Shown piece by piece: positions 18,009-26,206 of a stretch of 64,000 nucleotides of DNA (position 1 is the stretch's first letter; each line of letters begins with the position of its first letter). The DNA comes from Methanosarcina sp. GTDB lineage: Archaea; Halobacteriota; Methanosarcinia; Methanosarcinales; Methanosarcinaceae. The notes beneath the pieces are model-generated. The model saw only the letters and a list, made by a program, of their open reading frames with translations, was not told the DNA's origin and made no database searches. The stretch is taken from NCBI RefSeq assembly GCF_028693135.1, contig NZ_JAQUVZ010000001.1, positions 62,001 to 126,000 of the forward strand. Reading direction: 5' to 3'. The position numbers and the translations under genes were made by a program.

Positions 18009-18157
18009 AGTCTACAGTTGTATTCCCCAGAAACAGGTATTTCGAAAAAGTGCCGGAGAATCTTTGACTTTGAAAAAGAACAGCATAAGAACCCCCCTGC
18101 CGGAAAGAAGGACCGGCAGCATATCGCAGCATTTTATACTGTAGGAAGTAGGGAGAT

Positions 18158-18943
18158 ATGGAATCCTCACTTATTGATCTTGTTTTTCGCTCCGATAAAA
18201 GAAAAAACCTTCTTATACTGCTGGATAGCGGCTCAAAAAACATTGATGAAATCAAGAATGAACTAGATGTTACTGCCACGTCAATTCTTCCACAGATAAA
18301 AAAATTGATAGATAGCGATCTCATCGTCCAGGAAGACCGAATGTATAAGCTCACGGTGCTGGGAGAGTTCATAATCAAAAAGGTAAAACCGCTGATCAGT
18401 GCCCTTCAGGTGGTAGAAAAAAACAACTGTTACTGGACAGGTCATGATCTGAATTCAATCCCCCACCACCTTCTGGAAAGAATCTCAGAGCTGGGAGATT
18501 GCATTCTCGTAGAGCCGGACCTGAACCACATTTATGAACCCTCTCAGAAGATTATTGATAGCATGGCAAATGCAAAGATGGCTTCAACCCTTGCTTCATA
18601 TTTCAATCCTGCCTATCTGCCCCTATATGTTGAGCTTGGCAGAAAAGAAGCTGAACTTTCCCTTAATTTTACACAGTCGGTCTGGGATCATCTTTCAAAA
18701 GAACACTCAAATATGATAAAAGAGCTAATGAGCATGGATAATGTGAGCCTTTACATCTCTAAAGAGGGAATAAAAATTTCTGAAATTACAGTAACTGATA
18801 AAATAATGCTCCTTGGGCTCTTTGACAAAAATGGAAAGTTTGACCAGCAGTTTATTCTGAGTTTTGAACCTTCTGCCCTGCGGTGGGGCCAGGAATTGTT
18901 TGACTATTTCAAGAGACTGTCCAAACAGGTAAATAAGATATAA
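18158..18943 (+). CDS. msrD: Msr-family regulator of methyltransferase genes (probably MsrD)
   Basis: 261 residues. The winged helix-turn-helix is at about 8-65 (SDKRKNLLILL, DEIKNELDV, LPQIKKLIDSDLIV), followed by the methanogenesis-regulatory domain with the N-C-Y-W motif, E-P-D-L-N-H-I-Y-E and the closing L-R-W-G-Q-E-L-F-D-Y. No signal peptide or membrane segment. In M. acetivorans paired Msr proteins next to mtaCB operons control them; this pair is expected to act on mtaCB3. The letter comes from memory. The start is the ATG after GTAGGGAGAT. Confidence 0.85.
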   Translation: MESSLIDLVFRSDKRKNLLILLDSGSKNIDEIKNELDVTATSILPQIKKLIDSDLIVQEDRMYKLTVLGEFIIKKVKPLISALQVVEKNNCYWTGHDLNSIPHHLLERISELGDCILVEPDLNHIYEPSQKIIDSMANAKMASTLASYFNPAYLPLYVELGRKEAELSLNFTQSVWDHLSKEHSNMIKELMSMDNVSLYISKEGIKISEITVTDKIMLLGLFDKNGKFDQQFILSFEPSALRWGQELFDYFKRLSKQVNKI

Positions 18944-18983
18944 CTTAAAAAGGGTCATAAAAGAGGAAAAGTGCAGGACAATA

Positions 18984-19028
18984 CCTCTGAGCTAAAGACT
19001 CAGTGGTTTCCTGTTGAGGTTTTATGAA
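18984..19028 (+). repeat. Solo IS200/IS605-like hairpin end
   Basis: CTGAG-CTAAAGA-CTCAG with the trailing TTTCCTGTTGAGG...TTTATGAA matches the right end of the elements at 24557 and 52759. Nothing else of the element is here, so it is a relic or minimal copy between the two msr genes. Confidence 0.65.
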
Positions 19029-19360
19029 TCCACCAACTGATTTTAAATATATACTTATTCGCTTTTCCGGCGGGGGAAAAGAAGATGGATCAAAGTTTTG
19101 CCGTATAAGACTTGGATATGGGGACACCAGAAACAAAAATAATGAAAAATAATTATATATATTATAGTAGTAGTTGTTACACATAAAAATGGCAATTTTC
19201 AGAATGTCCTCATAATTCTTAACCTTAAGGTACTTTTCCCATAAAAAATGATAATGGCAAGGTAGAAAGGTTAGAGAAGTGTATAAACTTCTGGTATAGA
19301 CATATATAGAGATATATACAATGTTAGATATGATAGGATAAAAATAAGAGAGGGAATTAG

Positions 19361-20149
19361 ATGGAATCATCATTGCTGGATGTTCTCTTTCTTTCAGAAA
19401 AAAGGAAAAACCTCCTTCTGCTGCTTCTGGACGGACCCAGGACCATCGAAGAAATTAAAAACACACTCGATGTACGCTCAAGCCCTATAATGACCCAGAT
19501 AAAGATCATGATGAAACAGGACTTGATTGTCGAAAACAACAGGCTCTACAAACTTTCCAGTATCGGAGAGGTTCTTGTCCCCAAGATGAGAGCAATCCTT
19601 GAGACTTTTAATGTATTCGATAAAAACCACGATTACTGGATTAACCAGGATATGACATCAATTCCTCCTGAATTCCTGGATAATATCGGACAGCTTGGAG
19701 ACTATAATGAAGTAAACCCTGATCGAAACCATGTGTTCGAGTACCCAAAAGAAGTCGTAAACCACCTTTCCGAATCCGATAAGGTAATGATCTCATCTTC
19801 ATTTTTCCTCCCGATCTATCCTTCGCTCTGTATAGAACTTGCAGCAAAGGGTACGGATATTACACTTGTATTCACGGAGTATGTTTATGACAGGATGCTC
19901 AACGACTACAAAAAAGAGCTTGAACACTTCCTGAACTTAAAATACACTAAACTCTATGTCTGCAACAACAATAATATGAAAATTGCATCAAGCATAGTTA
20001 CAGAGAAATTTATGGCTTTATCCCTCTTTTGCAATAGTGGAATCTATTACAATCATAACCTTGTGAGTTTTGACGAAAGCGCACTTAAATGGGGAAAAGA
20101 ACTTTTTGACCATTATAAAGGTATGTCAAGGCCGATTACAAGGGTCTGA
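19361..20149 (+). CDS. msrE: Msr-family regulator of methyltransferase genes (probably MsrE)
   Basis: 262 residues, same domain order as its neighbour: helix-turn-helix (SEKRKNLLLLL, EEIKNTLDV, MTQIKIMMKQDLIV) and regulatory domain (H-D-Y-W-I-N-Q-D, N-P-D-R-N-H-V-F-E-Y-P, L-K-W-G-K-E-L-F-D-H). The preceding 417 nt hold the solo hairpin at 18984 and strong TATA-like runs near 19310, so the gene probably has its own promoter. It likely works with MsrD on mtaCB (established for such pairs in the genus; the pairing here is inferred). Confidence 0.85.
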   Translation: MESSLLDVLFLSEKRKNLLLLLLDGPRTIEEIKNTLDVRSSPIMTQIKIMMKQDLIVENNRLYKLSSIGEVLVPKMRAILETFNVFDKNHDYWINQDMTSIPPEFLDNIGQLGDYNEVNPDRNHVFEYPKEVVNHLSESDKVMISSSFFLPIYPSLCIELAAKGTDITLVFTEYVYDRMLNDYKKELEHFLNLKYTKLYVCNNNNMKIASSIVTEKFMALSLFCNSGIYYNHNLVSFDESALKWGKELFDHYKGMSRPITRV

Positions 20150-20683
20150 GAGAAATTCTCTCCTCCATAAAATTCCAGATTACAAATAACTTTTAAACAG
20201 ATTAGCCTTAAAAAGATCAACTCTTAAGAGGCGCTGCCCGGCAAACAGTAGAAGGCTCCTTTTCCGCAGAGAGCTTTAAGAGAACTTTATTACAACAATC
20301 CTAACGCTTTTTTTCGTAGAGGCTCATAGAGAGCCTGAAATTTATGCATGTGAACGGGTAGTATGGCAGGCAGGCATCTTTAATCCGTATTACTTTTTAA
20401 CCCTAATTTGACATATTCGGCTAATTAATACAGTATTTTATTACACAAAACACGTTGTATAGACACATTACATTTTGATAAAATGAAAAATGTCTAAAAA
20501 TCATACGATGCAAGAAAAAACTTTGAATTATATAAAGAAAACAGAAGCATGAAGCCCATTTAGACATTATAAAATGTGTGCTTCTGTCAAATGGGTTTTA
20601 ACTGAAACTCTGCCCGACCACGCAGAAGTCTGAGATCAGTAGAAAAAAGCAGTGGTTTTTAAAAAATTTGAGAACAGAGGTTC
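20150..20683. other. Gene-free region with two structured segments
   Basis: CTCTTAA (20221-20227) pairs with TTAAGAG (20276-20282), followed by a T7 run near 20308: a possible terminator for msrE. At 20542-20595 two 7-bp helices interleave in H-pseudoknot order. No protein-like frame. The minus-strand lipoprotein gene converges on this region. Confidence 0.4.
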
Positions 20684-21106
20684 TCAGTTCACCCTGATCG
20701 TAACATTCATTTCCGGAACGTCTTTTACAGTGAAAAGGTATGTCCCTGGAGTATTAAATGTGTAGCTATAAGGGACACTGTAAGCCATTTCCTGATCCGA
20801 AAAGAGCCCTTCTTCACTTACCAGGACATAATTTCCCTGCCTTTTACCACTCCACCAGGAGACGGTATCCCCTGCCTGGACATCCAGTTCTGAAGGTCTT
20901 ATTACATTATAATACTCAAGACGGACAATATGGTCCTTTCCAGACCCTGAAGCAACATTTTCCTGCGGTACGTTTTCTTGCGATTCTGTTACTGCGGCTT
21001 CTGAAGCATCGGATTCTTCAGTCGCAGTCCCCGCATCTTCCTCAGCACAACCGGAGGCAAATAAGAACACAAACACCAGAAGAAAAACCAGAATTTTTCC
21101 TTTCAT
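20684..21106 (-). CDS. Cupredoxin-like lipoprotein
   Basis: 140 residues from the ATG at 21106; an in-frame GTG at 21115 is possible, but the signal peptide is natural from MKGK. Residues 2-20 are a lipoprotein signal with F-A-S-G-C20 as the lipobox. An acidic, Ser-rich linker (about 21-55) follows, then a beta-sandwich of plastocyanin/azurin type (P-S-E-L-D-V-Q-A-G-D-T-V-S-W-W, closing Y-L-F-T-V-K-D-V-P-E-M-N-V-T-I). The usual copper ligands (His, Cys, His) are absent; one Met remains. It is probably anchored outside the membrane as a binding or structural domain. The fold call rests on pattern only. Confidence 0.65.
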   Translation of the reverse strand: MKGKILVFLLVFVFLFASGCAEEDAGTATEESDASEAAVTESQENVPQENVASGSGKDHIVRLEYYNVIRPSELDVQAGDTVSWWSGKRQGNYVLVSEEGLFSDQEMAYSVPYSYTFNTPGTYLFTVKDVPEMNVTIRVN

Positions 21107-21345
21107 AGATATCACTATCTTTCAACCTTTATAAAACAAGTTCGTTTACATTCATAATATTGTAAAGATATTTAAAACAAACAACAAAATTAAAACAAAC
21201 AAAAAAATAAAAAAACAGAGATAAAAGGAGAAATAAGGCAACAGAGAGGAAAAAAGGAAAAGAAATAAGCAAAAATAAAGAAAAAATAAAGAAATAAGCA
21301 AAAATAAAGAAAAAATAAAGAAAATAGAAAATAAAGAAAAATTGA

Positions 21346-21417
21346 CGTCCCGACTGAGACTTGAACTCAGGTCTAAGGCTCCGCAGGCCTCAAGGATATC
21401 CACTACCCTATCGGGAC
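21346..21417 (-). tRNA. tRNA-Arg (anticodon GCG)
   Basis: Reading the minus strand, GTCCCGA and TCGGGAC form the 7-bp acceptor stem. The anticodon arm is GAGGC-CTGCGGA-GCCTT, putting GCG at 34-36 (reads CGC/CGU). The T arm is CTGAG-TTCAAGT-CTCAG. Length is 72 nt with discriminator G; no intron, no encoded CCA. T-rich sequence follows the 3' end on this strand. Confidence 0.95.
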
Positions 21418-21449
21418 GCAAGCGAGTAACTCTGATAAGCACATTCTAT

Positions 21450-21457
21450 GATATAAA
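21450..21457 (-). promoter_or_regulatory. TATA box for tRNA-Arg
   Basis: TTTATATC on the minus strand lies 33 nt before the mature 5' end, with a purine-rich BRE-like stretch just upstream. Confidence 0.6.
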
Positions 21458-21588
21458 CTTTATCACTCAACAGCCGGATGAACCTGCAGCGCATCTGTCT
21501 GTTTTCCCTGAAAAAGGAGGAAAAAAACCTGTTTCTACGGCTTTGATATCAATAAAGATTAAATGCAATATGTTCGTTTTTATAATTT

Positions 21589-22773
21589 ATGTCGATGACC
21601 ATAGGCCTTGCAGGAAAGCCCAATGCGGGTAAATCCACCTTCTTCAAAGCAGTTACCCTTGCAGACGTTGAAATTGCGAATTATCCCTTCACAACCATCA
21701 ACGCCAATCACGGTGTCACATATGTTCAGGCTGAGTGCCCCTGTAAAGAGAAGGAAAAAACTTGTGGGAAGTGTGTGGATGGCGTCAGACTTGTCCCGAT
21801 TGATATTATTGACGTTGCGGGGCTTGTGCCGGATGCATGCAAAGGGAGAGGACTTGGAAACACTTTCCTGGACGAACTCCGGCAGGCTCAGGCAATAATT
21901 CATGTTGTAGATGCCTCAGGCGGGACAGATGCTGAGGGCAACCCTGTAGAAATAGGAGACCATGACCCTCTTGAGGATGTGGTTTTCCTGAACAGGGAAA
22001 TTACCATGTGGCTCTATGGAATTCTGGAGAGGAACTGGGTGAAGCTTTCCAGAAAAATCCAGGCAGAAGGGTTAAAGCTTGAAGTCGTCATTTCAGAACA
22101 GCTTGCAGGGGCAGGGATAAATGAATATCACGTAAACGCTGCCTTAGTTGACACGGGGCTTGTAAGGGTGGATCACATAAAATGGACTGAAGAAGATATG
22201 ATCCAGCTCTGTGATACTATGAGAGAGATAAGCAAACCCCTGCTTATAGCTGCAAATAAGGCAGATATTGCCCCAAGAGATAACTTGAATAAACTCAAAG
22301 AACTTGACAGGATAGTAGTACCTACGAGTGCAGCAGCCGAACTAGCTTTGAAATCAGCGGCAAAAAATGAGATAATCAAGTATAAGCCAGGAAATGGATA
22401 CTTCGAGATGCTTACAGAAGATCTTACAAAAGCCCAGAAAAAAGGGCTTGAAGCCATCCATAAAGTAGTTGAACGGCTTGGCACCACCGGTGTTCAGGAG
22501 TGCATAAACAGAACTGTCTTTGAACTTCTGGACCTCATTGTAGTATATCCCGTAGAAGACGAAGGTAAATGGTCCGACAAAGTAGGAAATATGCTGCCAG
22601 ATGCTTACCTTATGAAAAAAGGTTCTAACTGCCACGACCTTGCATACCAGATCCATACCGAGATAGGAGATCGTTTCCTGTATGCGGTGGATGCAAGGAC
22701 AAGACTCAGACTTGGGGAAAAACACGAGCTGAAAAATGGGGATGTAATCAAGATCGTATCTACTGCAAAATAA
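21589..22773 (+). CDS. YchF/Obg-class GTP-binding protein with TGS domain
   Basis: 394 residues. G1 is G-K-P-N-A-G-K-S-T (9-17), G3 is D-V-A-G-L-V-P-D-A, and G4 reads A-N-K-A-D, the guanine-type signature rather than bacterial YchF's ATP-type. A Cys-rich stretch ([13 protein letters not shown]) sits around residues 48-62, and a C-terminal TGS domain closes the protein (about 310-394). Members bind ribosomes and act in translation or stress. Start options are ATG at 21589 and 21595 with no ribosome-binding site, so the mRNA may be nearly leaderless. Housekeeping gene, divergent from tRNA-Arg. Confidence 0.88.
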   Translation: MSMTIGLAGKPNAGKSTFFKAVTLADVEIANYPFTTINANHGVTYVQAECPCKEKEKTCGKCVDGVRLVPIDIIDVAGLVPDACKGRGLGNTFLDELRQAQAIIHVVDASGGTDAEGNPVEIGDHDPLEDVVFLNREITMWLYGILERNWVKLSRKIQAEGLKLEVVISEQLAGAGINEYHVNAALVDTGLVRVDHIKWTEEDMIQLCDTMREISKPLLIAANKADIAPRDNLNKLKELDRIVVPTSAAAELALKSAAKNEIIKYKPGNGYFEMLTEDLTKAQKKGLEAIHKVVERLGTTGVQECINRTVFELLDLIVVYPVEDEGKWSDKVGNMLPDAYLMKKGSNCHDLAYQIHTEIGDRFLYAVDARTRLRLGEKHELKNGDVIKIVSTAK

Positions 22774-22885
22774 TCTGCTGTAAAATAGCCGAAAAAACCC
22801 GCATGCCTGAGAAAAACCGGAACCCGGATTAAACAATGAGAAATAAATACCAGGCCATTTAAGGCTGTTTTAGAAGGAATACTCG

Positions 22886-23557
22886 ATGGACCTGCTTTTT
22901 GGTTATCTCCTCTATGAGAGGTACCTGACCTGGCAAATAACCAGGTCAACTACAAAGACCCCGGCGCATGTGGCTATCATACTCAAGGAAACCGATCTCC
23001 TTGACATTAAAGGGATGGAAAAACTCCTGAGCGCGCTCCTCGCATTCAAAAAGTTTAAGGTAGAACTCGTGAGCATTTATGTGGACATTCTTAAGACGGA
23101 TCAGCTGGTGAAAACCGAGCTTGCGTCAACGATTGGAACCCTATTGGAAGAAAGTTTCAGAGATATTCTTTCCGGAACAGGTTATGAAATATATGGCCTT
23201 GAAGGGGAAGTAAAGAGCAGCCGGCAGGGCAGGGATTTTTTTGTATATGTATCACTTGGTTTTGGAGGAAGAGGAGAAATCACCAGGGCTGTACTTTCAC
23301 TTCTTGAGGAGGTTAAGGCAGGACATCTCAAGCCGGAAGAAGTGGACGAAAAAATGCTTGAATCACACCTCCTTGTCAAACATGAACCTGATATAATGAT
23401 CCGTTCGGGAGGGCAGAAACTTTCAGATTTTCTTGTATGGCAGTCCGTATATTCGGAACTCTATTTTACTGACATCAACTGGAAAGATGTGCGAAAAATA
23501 GACATTCTGAGAGTAATCAGGGATTTCCAAAAGAGACAGAGAAGATACGGAAAGTGA
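22886..23557 (+). CDS. Degenerate cis-prenyltransferase homologue (possible non-catalytic subunit)
   Basis: 223 residues, shorter than the usual 240-260. The UPPS fold is clear from G-G-R-G-E-I (127-132) and the C-terminal R173-S-G-G-Q177-K-L-S-D-F-L-V-W-Q-S-V-Y-S-E-L-Y-F. The catalytic pieces are damaged: the N-terminal MDGNxRW motif is replaced by H-V-A-I-I-L-K (28-34), and the RTSGExRxS loop has Glu changed to Gln and one residue missing. Heteromeric cis-prenyltransferases with a defective partner are known (yeast Nus1; I recall one described from Methanosarcina mazei). So this is likely the accessory subunit for the dolichol-like glycosyl carrier. SD GAAGGAA precedes the ATG; 6 nt to the next gene. 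Confidence 0.8.
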   Translation: MDLLFGYLLYERYLTWQITRSTTKTPAHVAIILKETDLLDIKGMEKLLSALLAFKKFKVELVSIYVDILKTDQLVKTELASTIGTLLEESFRDILSGTGYEIYGLEGEVKSSRQGRDFFVYVSLGFGGRGEITRAVLSLLEEVKAGHLKPEEVDEKMLESHLLVKHEPDIMIRSGGQKLSDFLVWQSVYSELYFTDINWKDVRKIDILRVIRDFQKRQRRYGK

Positions 23558-23563
23558 GAAGCG

Positions 23564-24097
23564 ATGGAGTTTGGAGAAAACCCCGGAAGCTCTTGTTATG
23601 TGGTGGTAGTTTGCCCAAAATGCAGGCAGCATGCCCAGATAACAGAGCCCGGGAAGAAAACCCTTAGATGCCAGCACTGCGGAGCCATTCTGCAGGTGCG
23701 AAAACTCAGAATATTAGGCTCTTTTGAAGAATTATCCGAAGCTGTGAAATTCAGAACTCGCTTGCAGGCTGACCTTTCAGGGAAAGGAAAAGAAACGTTT
23801 TCCCTGAAACCCTTTCCGAAAGAAGCCGCAAACTCAAACCCCGGAGGTCAAGCCATAAAAGGAAAGGCTCAACCGGGGTCCGGAACTACTTCCAGAAGCA
23901 CAGCCGCTAAAAAAGACCAGAAATCAATCCTCAATGAGATCCTCAGGGTTTCGGATGGGAAAATAGGAATTGAAGAGTTTCGTGAGAAGGCTGTGGAAAA
24001 AGGGATAAGTCAGGAGAAATTTGATGCAATTTTGAAGAAACTTCTGGAAACAGGAGAGCTTTACTCTCCCGAACCTGGAATTGTAAAGCTTGTATAA
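23564..24097 (+). CDS. Zinc-ribbon protein (DUF1922-like) with C-terminal winged helix
   Basis: 177 residues. The N-terminal zinc ribbon has C17-P-K-C20 and C36-Q-H-C39, followed by the L-Q-V-R-K-L-R-I strand typical of DUF1922-type domains. A low-complexity linker (about 85-118) leads to a helical winged-helix-like end (I-L-N-E-I-L-R-V ... L-L-E-T-G-E-L-Y-S-P) resembling the C-terminal helix-turn-helix of archaeal replication and repair factors. It is separated by 6 nt from the cis-prenyltransferase-like gene, so co-translated. Function unknown; nucleic-acid binding is likely from the domains. Confidence 0.7.
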   Translation: MEFGENPGSSCYVVVVCPKCRQHAQITEPGKKTLRCQHCGAILQVRKLRILGSFEELSEAVKFRTRLQADLSGKGKETFSLKPFPKEAANSNPGGQAIKGKAQPGSGTTSRSTAAKKDQKSILNEILRVSDGKIGIEEFREKAVEKGISQEKFDAILKKLLETGELYSPEPGIVKLV

Positions 24098-24330
24098 TAT
24101 ACAAGTAACCAGATAGGCTATTCGCTGCTGATGCCTGTTATTGAGAATTCACGATTCAGAAATTCACATTTGAGACTGCCAATATAACTGGCTACCACTT
24201 TAAAATGACTGCGGGTGCCATAAAGGAAAAAGTTAATAAGAAGCTGGAAAAGAAAAAGTTAATAAAGAGACGAAACAGAATTTTTTGTTATCCAAAAAAT
24301 TCTCTTTTCCGAGATTATAAGTAGCAGTTA

Positions 24331-24386
24331 TTGTCAACTACCCCCTGAGCTAAAGACTCAGAGGTTTTCTGCTGAGGGTTTATGAA
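24331..24386 (+). repeat. Solo 56-bp IS200/IS605-like hairpin element
   Basis: TTGTCAACTACC (left-end consensus) runs into CTGAG-CTAAAGA-CTCAG and then TTTTCTGCTGAGGGTTTATGAA (right-end consensus). Left- and right-end features are fused with no interior: either a minimal mobile unit or an internal deletion of the element 170 bp downstream. Confidence 0.7.
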
Positions 24387-24556
24387 GTTGAATAAGACAA
24401 ACTTATATTAAGTACGAAAATATTTACTATAATTGAGTATTTAAAATCAGGATTGAATCCGTTTGGAGCAATCGAAAAATAGCCAATTATATTAAAAAAT
24501 AGTTATACTGACCCGGAACTCATTGAAAAACTCGTTGAGGCGTCCCGGCAAACTAC

Positions 24557-25047
24557 TTGTCAACTACCCCTGAGCTAAAGACTCAGGGGCTTGTCTAACA
24601 AGCCCTGGTTGACCAGATCACCGATTAGAAGCTTTGGAAAATCGGTAAACGATAGGAAAGAAATAGTTACCCTTGAATGTCGCCTCAGTTTAAGGCTCTA
24701 AGGATGCAGGTTAAACAGTCCTGAGAGGTAGGGGCAGTGCTTGCATCGTTAAACCTTTCCATATCAGATCGAGAGGAGGACGGATTCCGGAATTGACTGG
24801 TTCCAGCTACGCTGTAACACTCCAACTTCACGAAGTTGGAGTCCTTTCAGCTTTGCTGCAACACTCCAACTTCACGAAGTTGGAGTCCACAATTCAGATA
24901 CGCATTACCCTACGTATGTAGGTGGAGGGTGATTTATTCGCCCTCATTACATTAATAAAAAACGAATTCAACAGAGCAGGACGGAGAAGTTTACGCATTC
25001 CTCCCCTGAGCTAAAGACTCAGGGGTTTCCTGCTGAGAATTTATGAA
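24557..25047 (+). mobile_element. ORF-less structured element A (IS200/IS605-like ends, candidate ncRNA)
   Basis: No coding frame in about 490 bp. The left end is GTCAAC...GTTGAC (24559-24564 with 24608-24613) enclosing the hairpins CCCCTGAG/CTCAGGGG with loop CTAAAGA and CTTGT-CTA-ACAAG. Then come CCGATT/AATCGG, a conserved core (GTCGCCTCAG ... GCTCTAAGGATGC ... TGCTTGCATC ... ATATCAGATCGAGAGGAGG), two copies 44 bp apart of a CTCCAACTT/AAGTTGGAG hairpin (24820 and 24864), two variable hairpins, and the right end with a second CTAAAGA hairpin and TTTATGAA. Element B at 52759 shares all of this. The ends fit single-stranded-DNA hairpins of IS200/IS605 elements; the interior looks like a folded RNA, possibly omega-RNA-related. 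tnpA and tnpB are absent. Confidence 0.7.
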
Positions 25048-25177
25048 ACTCTACTGAAACCACTTAAATTTACTCATTGAGACACACACAAAATGATTCA
25101 ATGTGTGGTCTTTGTGGTTTTATCACGATTATCCGTAAAGATCACGGAATTGATACAGGGTATAACGGTGTTATAAC

Positions 25178-26152
25178 ATGATGGATCCGCAAATAGAGAG
25201 AAAACTCATTGAAATCATGAGGGTGATTCACGAAAGTGACAAACCTATAGGTGCCCGGGCGATAGCTGACGAATTGAACAACCGGGGCTATGATATAGGA
25301 GAGAGGGCTGTCCGCTACCACCTGAGGATCCTGGATGAGAGAGGGTTTACACACAAACACGGATATGCCGGGCGTACGCTTACGGATCTTGGAGAAAACG
25401 AAATGAATGATGCCCTTATAGGGGATCGTTTTGGGTTTGTGATATCCAGAATCGAAGAAATGGCATTCAAAACCACTTATAACCCTGAAACAGACAAAGG
25501 GGATGTCGTGGTAAATATTTCTTATTTTGACAAAGACGATTTCGAAACTGTTGTTGATTTGATTTCGTATACAGCCCACTCAGGGTACATGATAAGCCCT
25601 AAAGTAAGAGTCTTCGAAGAGGATTCCGAACCTGAAATACCCCTTCCCCCTGGAAAAATTGGAATAGCTACCGTATGTAGCGTCACTTTTGATGGGCTTC
25701 TCCTGAAAGCAGGTATTCCTGTAGAACCCGCATATGGAGGGATCCTCCAGATCGAAAACAGGAAACCAGCACGTTTTCTTGATCTAATCTCCTACAGCGG
25801 GACTTCCATTGACCCTATAAAGATTTTCATGAATAGGGCCCATACCTCAGTCCTTGAGGTACTTGAGAAAGGGGAAGGAAAAATCCTTGCCAATATGCGG
25901 CAGATAAATGCCTCTGCTTATGATATGACAGGAGAGCTTTTGAAAAGGGTAGCAAAGGTGGGTTTGGCCGGCTGTATCACTACAGGAGAAATTGATGAGT
26001 TTTTACTTGGAGCTCCGGTTGACATCGGAAAGTTCGGAGTTGCGGTAGTGGGAGGAATTAACGGGGTCTGTGCCCTTGAAGAGACAGGAATAAAGATTGA
26101 AACAAACCCGCTTTCCACGATGCTTGAATACCGGACAATGTCAGAACTGTAA
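25178..26152 (+). CDS. nrpR1: Nitrogen-assimilation repressor NrpR (NrpRI type, single NrpR domain)
   Basis: 324 residues: N-terminal helix-turn-helix (about 8-75: I-G-A-R-A-I-A-D-E-L and R-A-V-R-Y-H-L-R-I-L) and one NrpR domain (about 80-320: P-L-P-P-G-K-I-G-I-A-T-V-C-S-V, A-V-V-G-G-I-N-G). In methanogens NrpR represses nif, glnK and glnA promoters and is released by 2-oxoglutarate; in Methanosarcina the two NrpR domains are on separate proteins, the HTH-bearing NrpRI and NrpRII. NrpRII is not in this window. The gene begins 130 nt after structured element A, with no strong ribosome-binding site; a second ATG follows the first directly. Confidence 0.88.
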   Translation: MMDPQIERKLIEIMRVIHESDKPIGARAIADELNNRGYDIGERAVRYHLRILDERGFTHKHGYAGRTLTDLGENEMNDALIGDRFGFVISRIEEMAFKTTYNPETDKGDVVVNISYFDKDDFETVVDLISYTAHSGYMISPKVRVFEEDSEPEIPLPPGKIGIATVCSVTFDGLLLKAGIPVEPAYGGILQIENRKPARFLDLISYSGTSIDPIKIFMNRAHTSVLEVLEKGEGKILANMRQINASAYDMTGELLKRVAKVGLAGCITTGEIDEFLLGAPVDIGKFGVAVVGGINGVCALEETGIKIETNPLSTMLEYRTMSEL

Positions 26153-26206
26153 ATCAGATACGTTTAGAGACAAAGACGGAAAATGTTGAAAATGCGAGGC
26201 AGGCAG

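Noticed and set aside
24557-25047. Group I or II intron
   Set aside because: No interrupted coding sequence, no reverse transcriptase or homing endonuclease frame, and no domain V-like hairpin was recognised; the ends fit IS200/IS605-type hairpins better.
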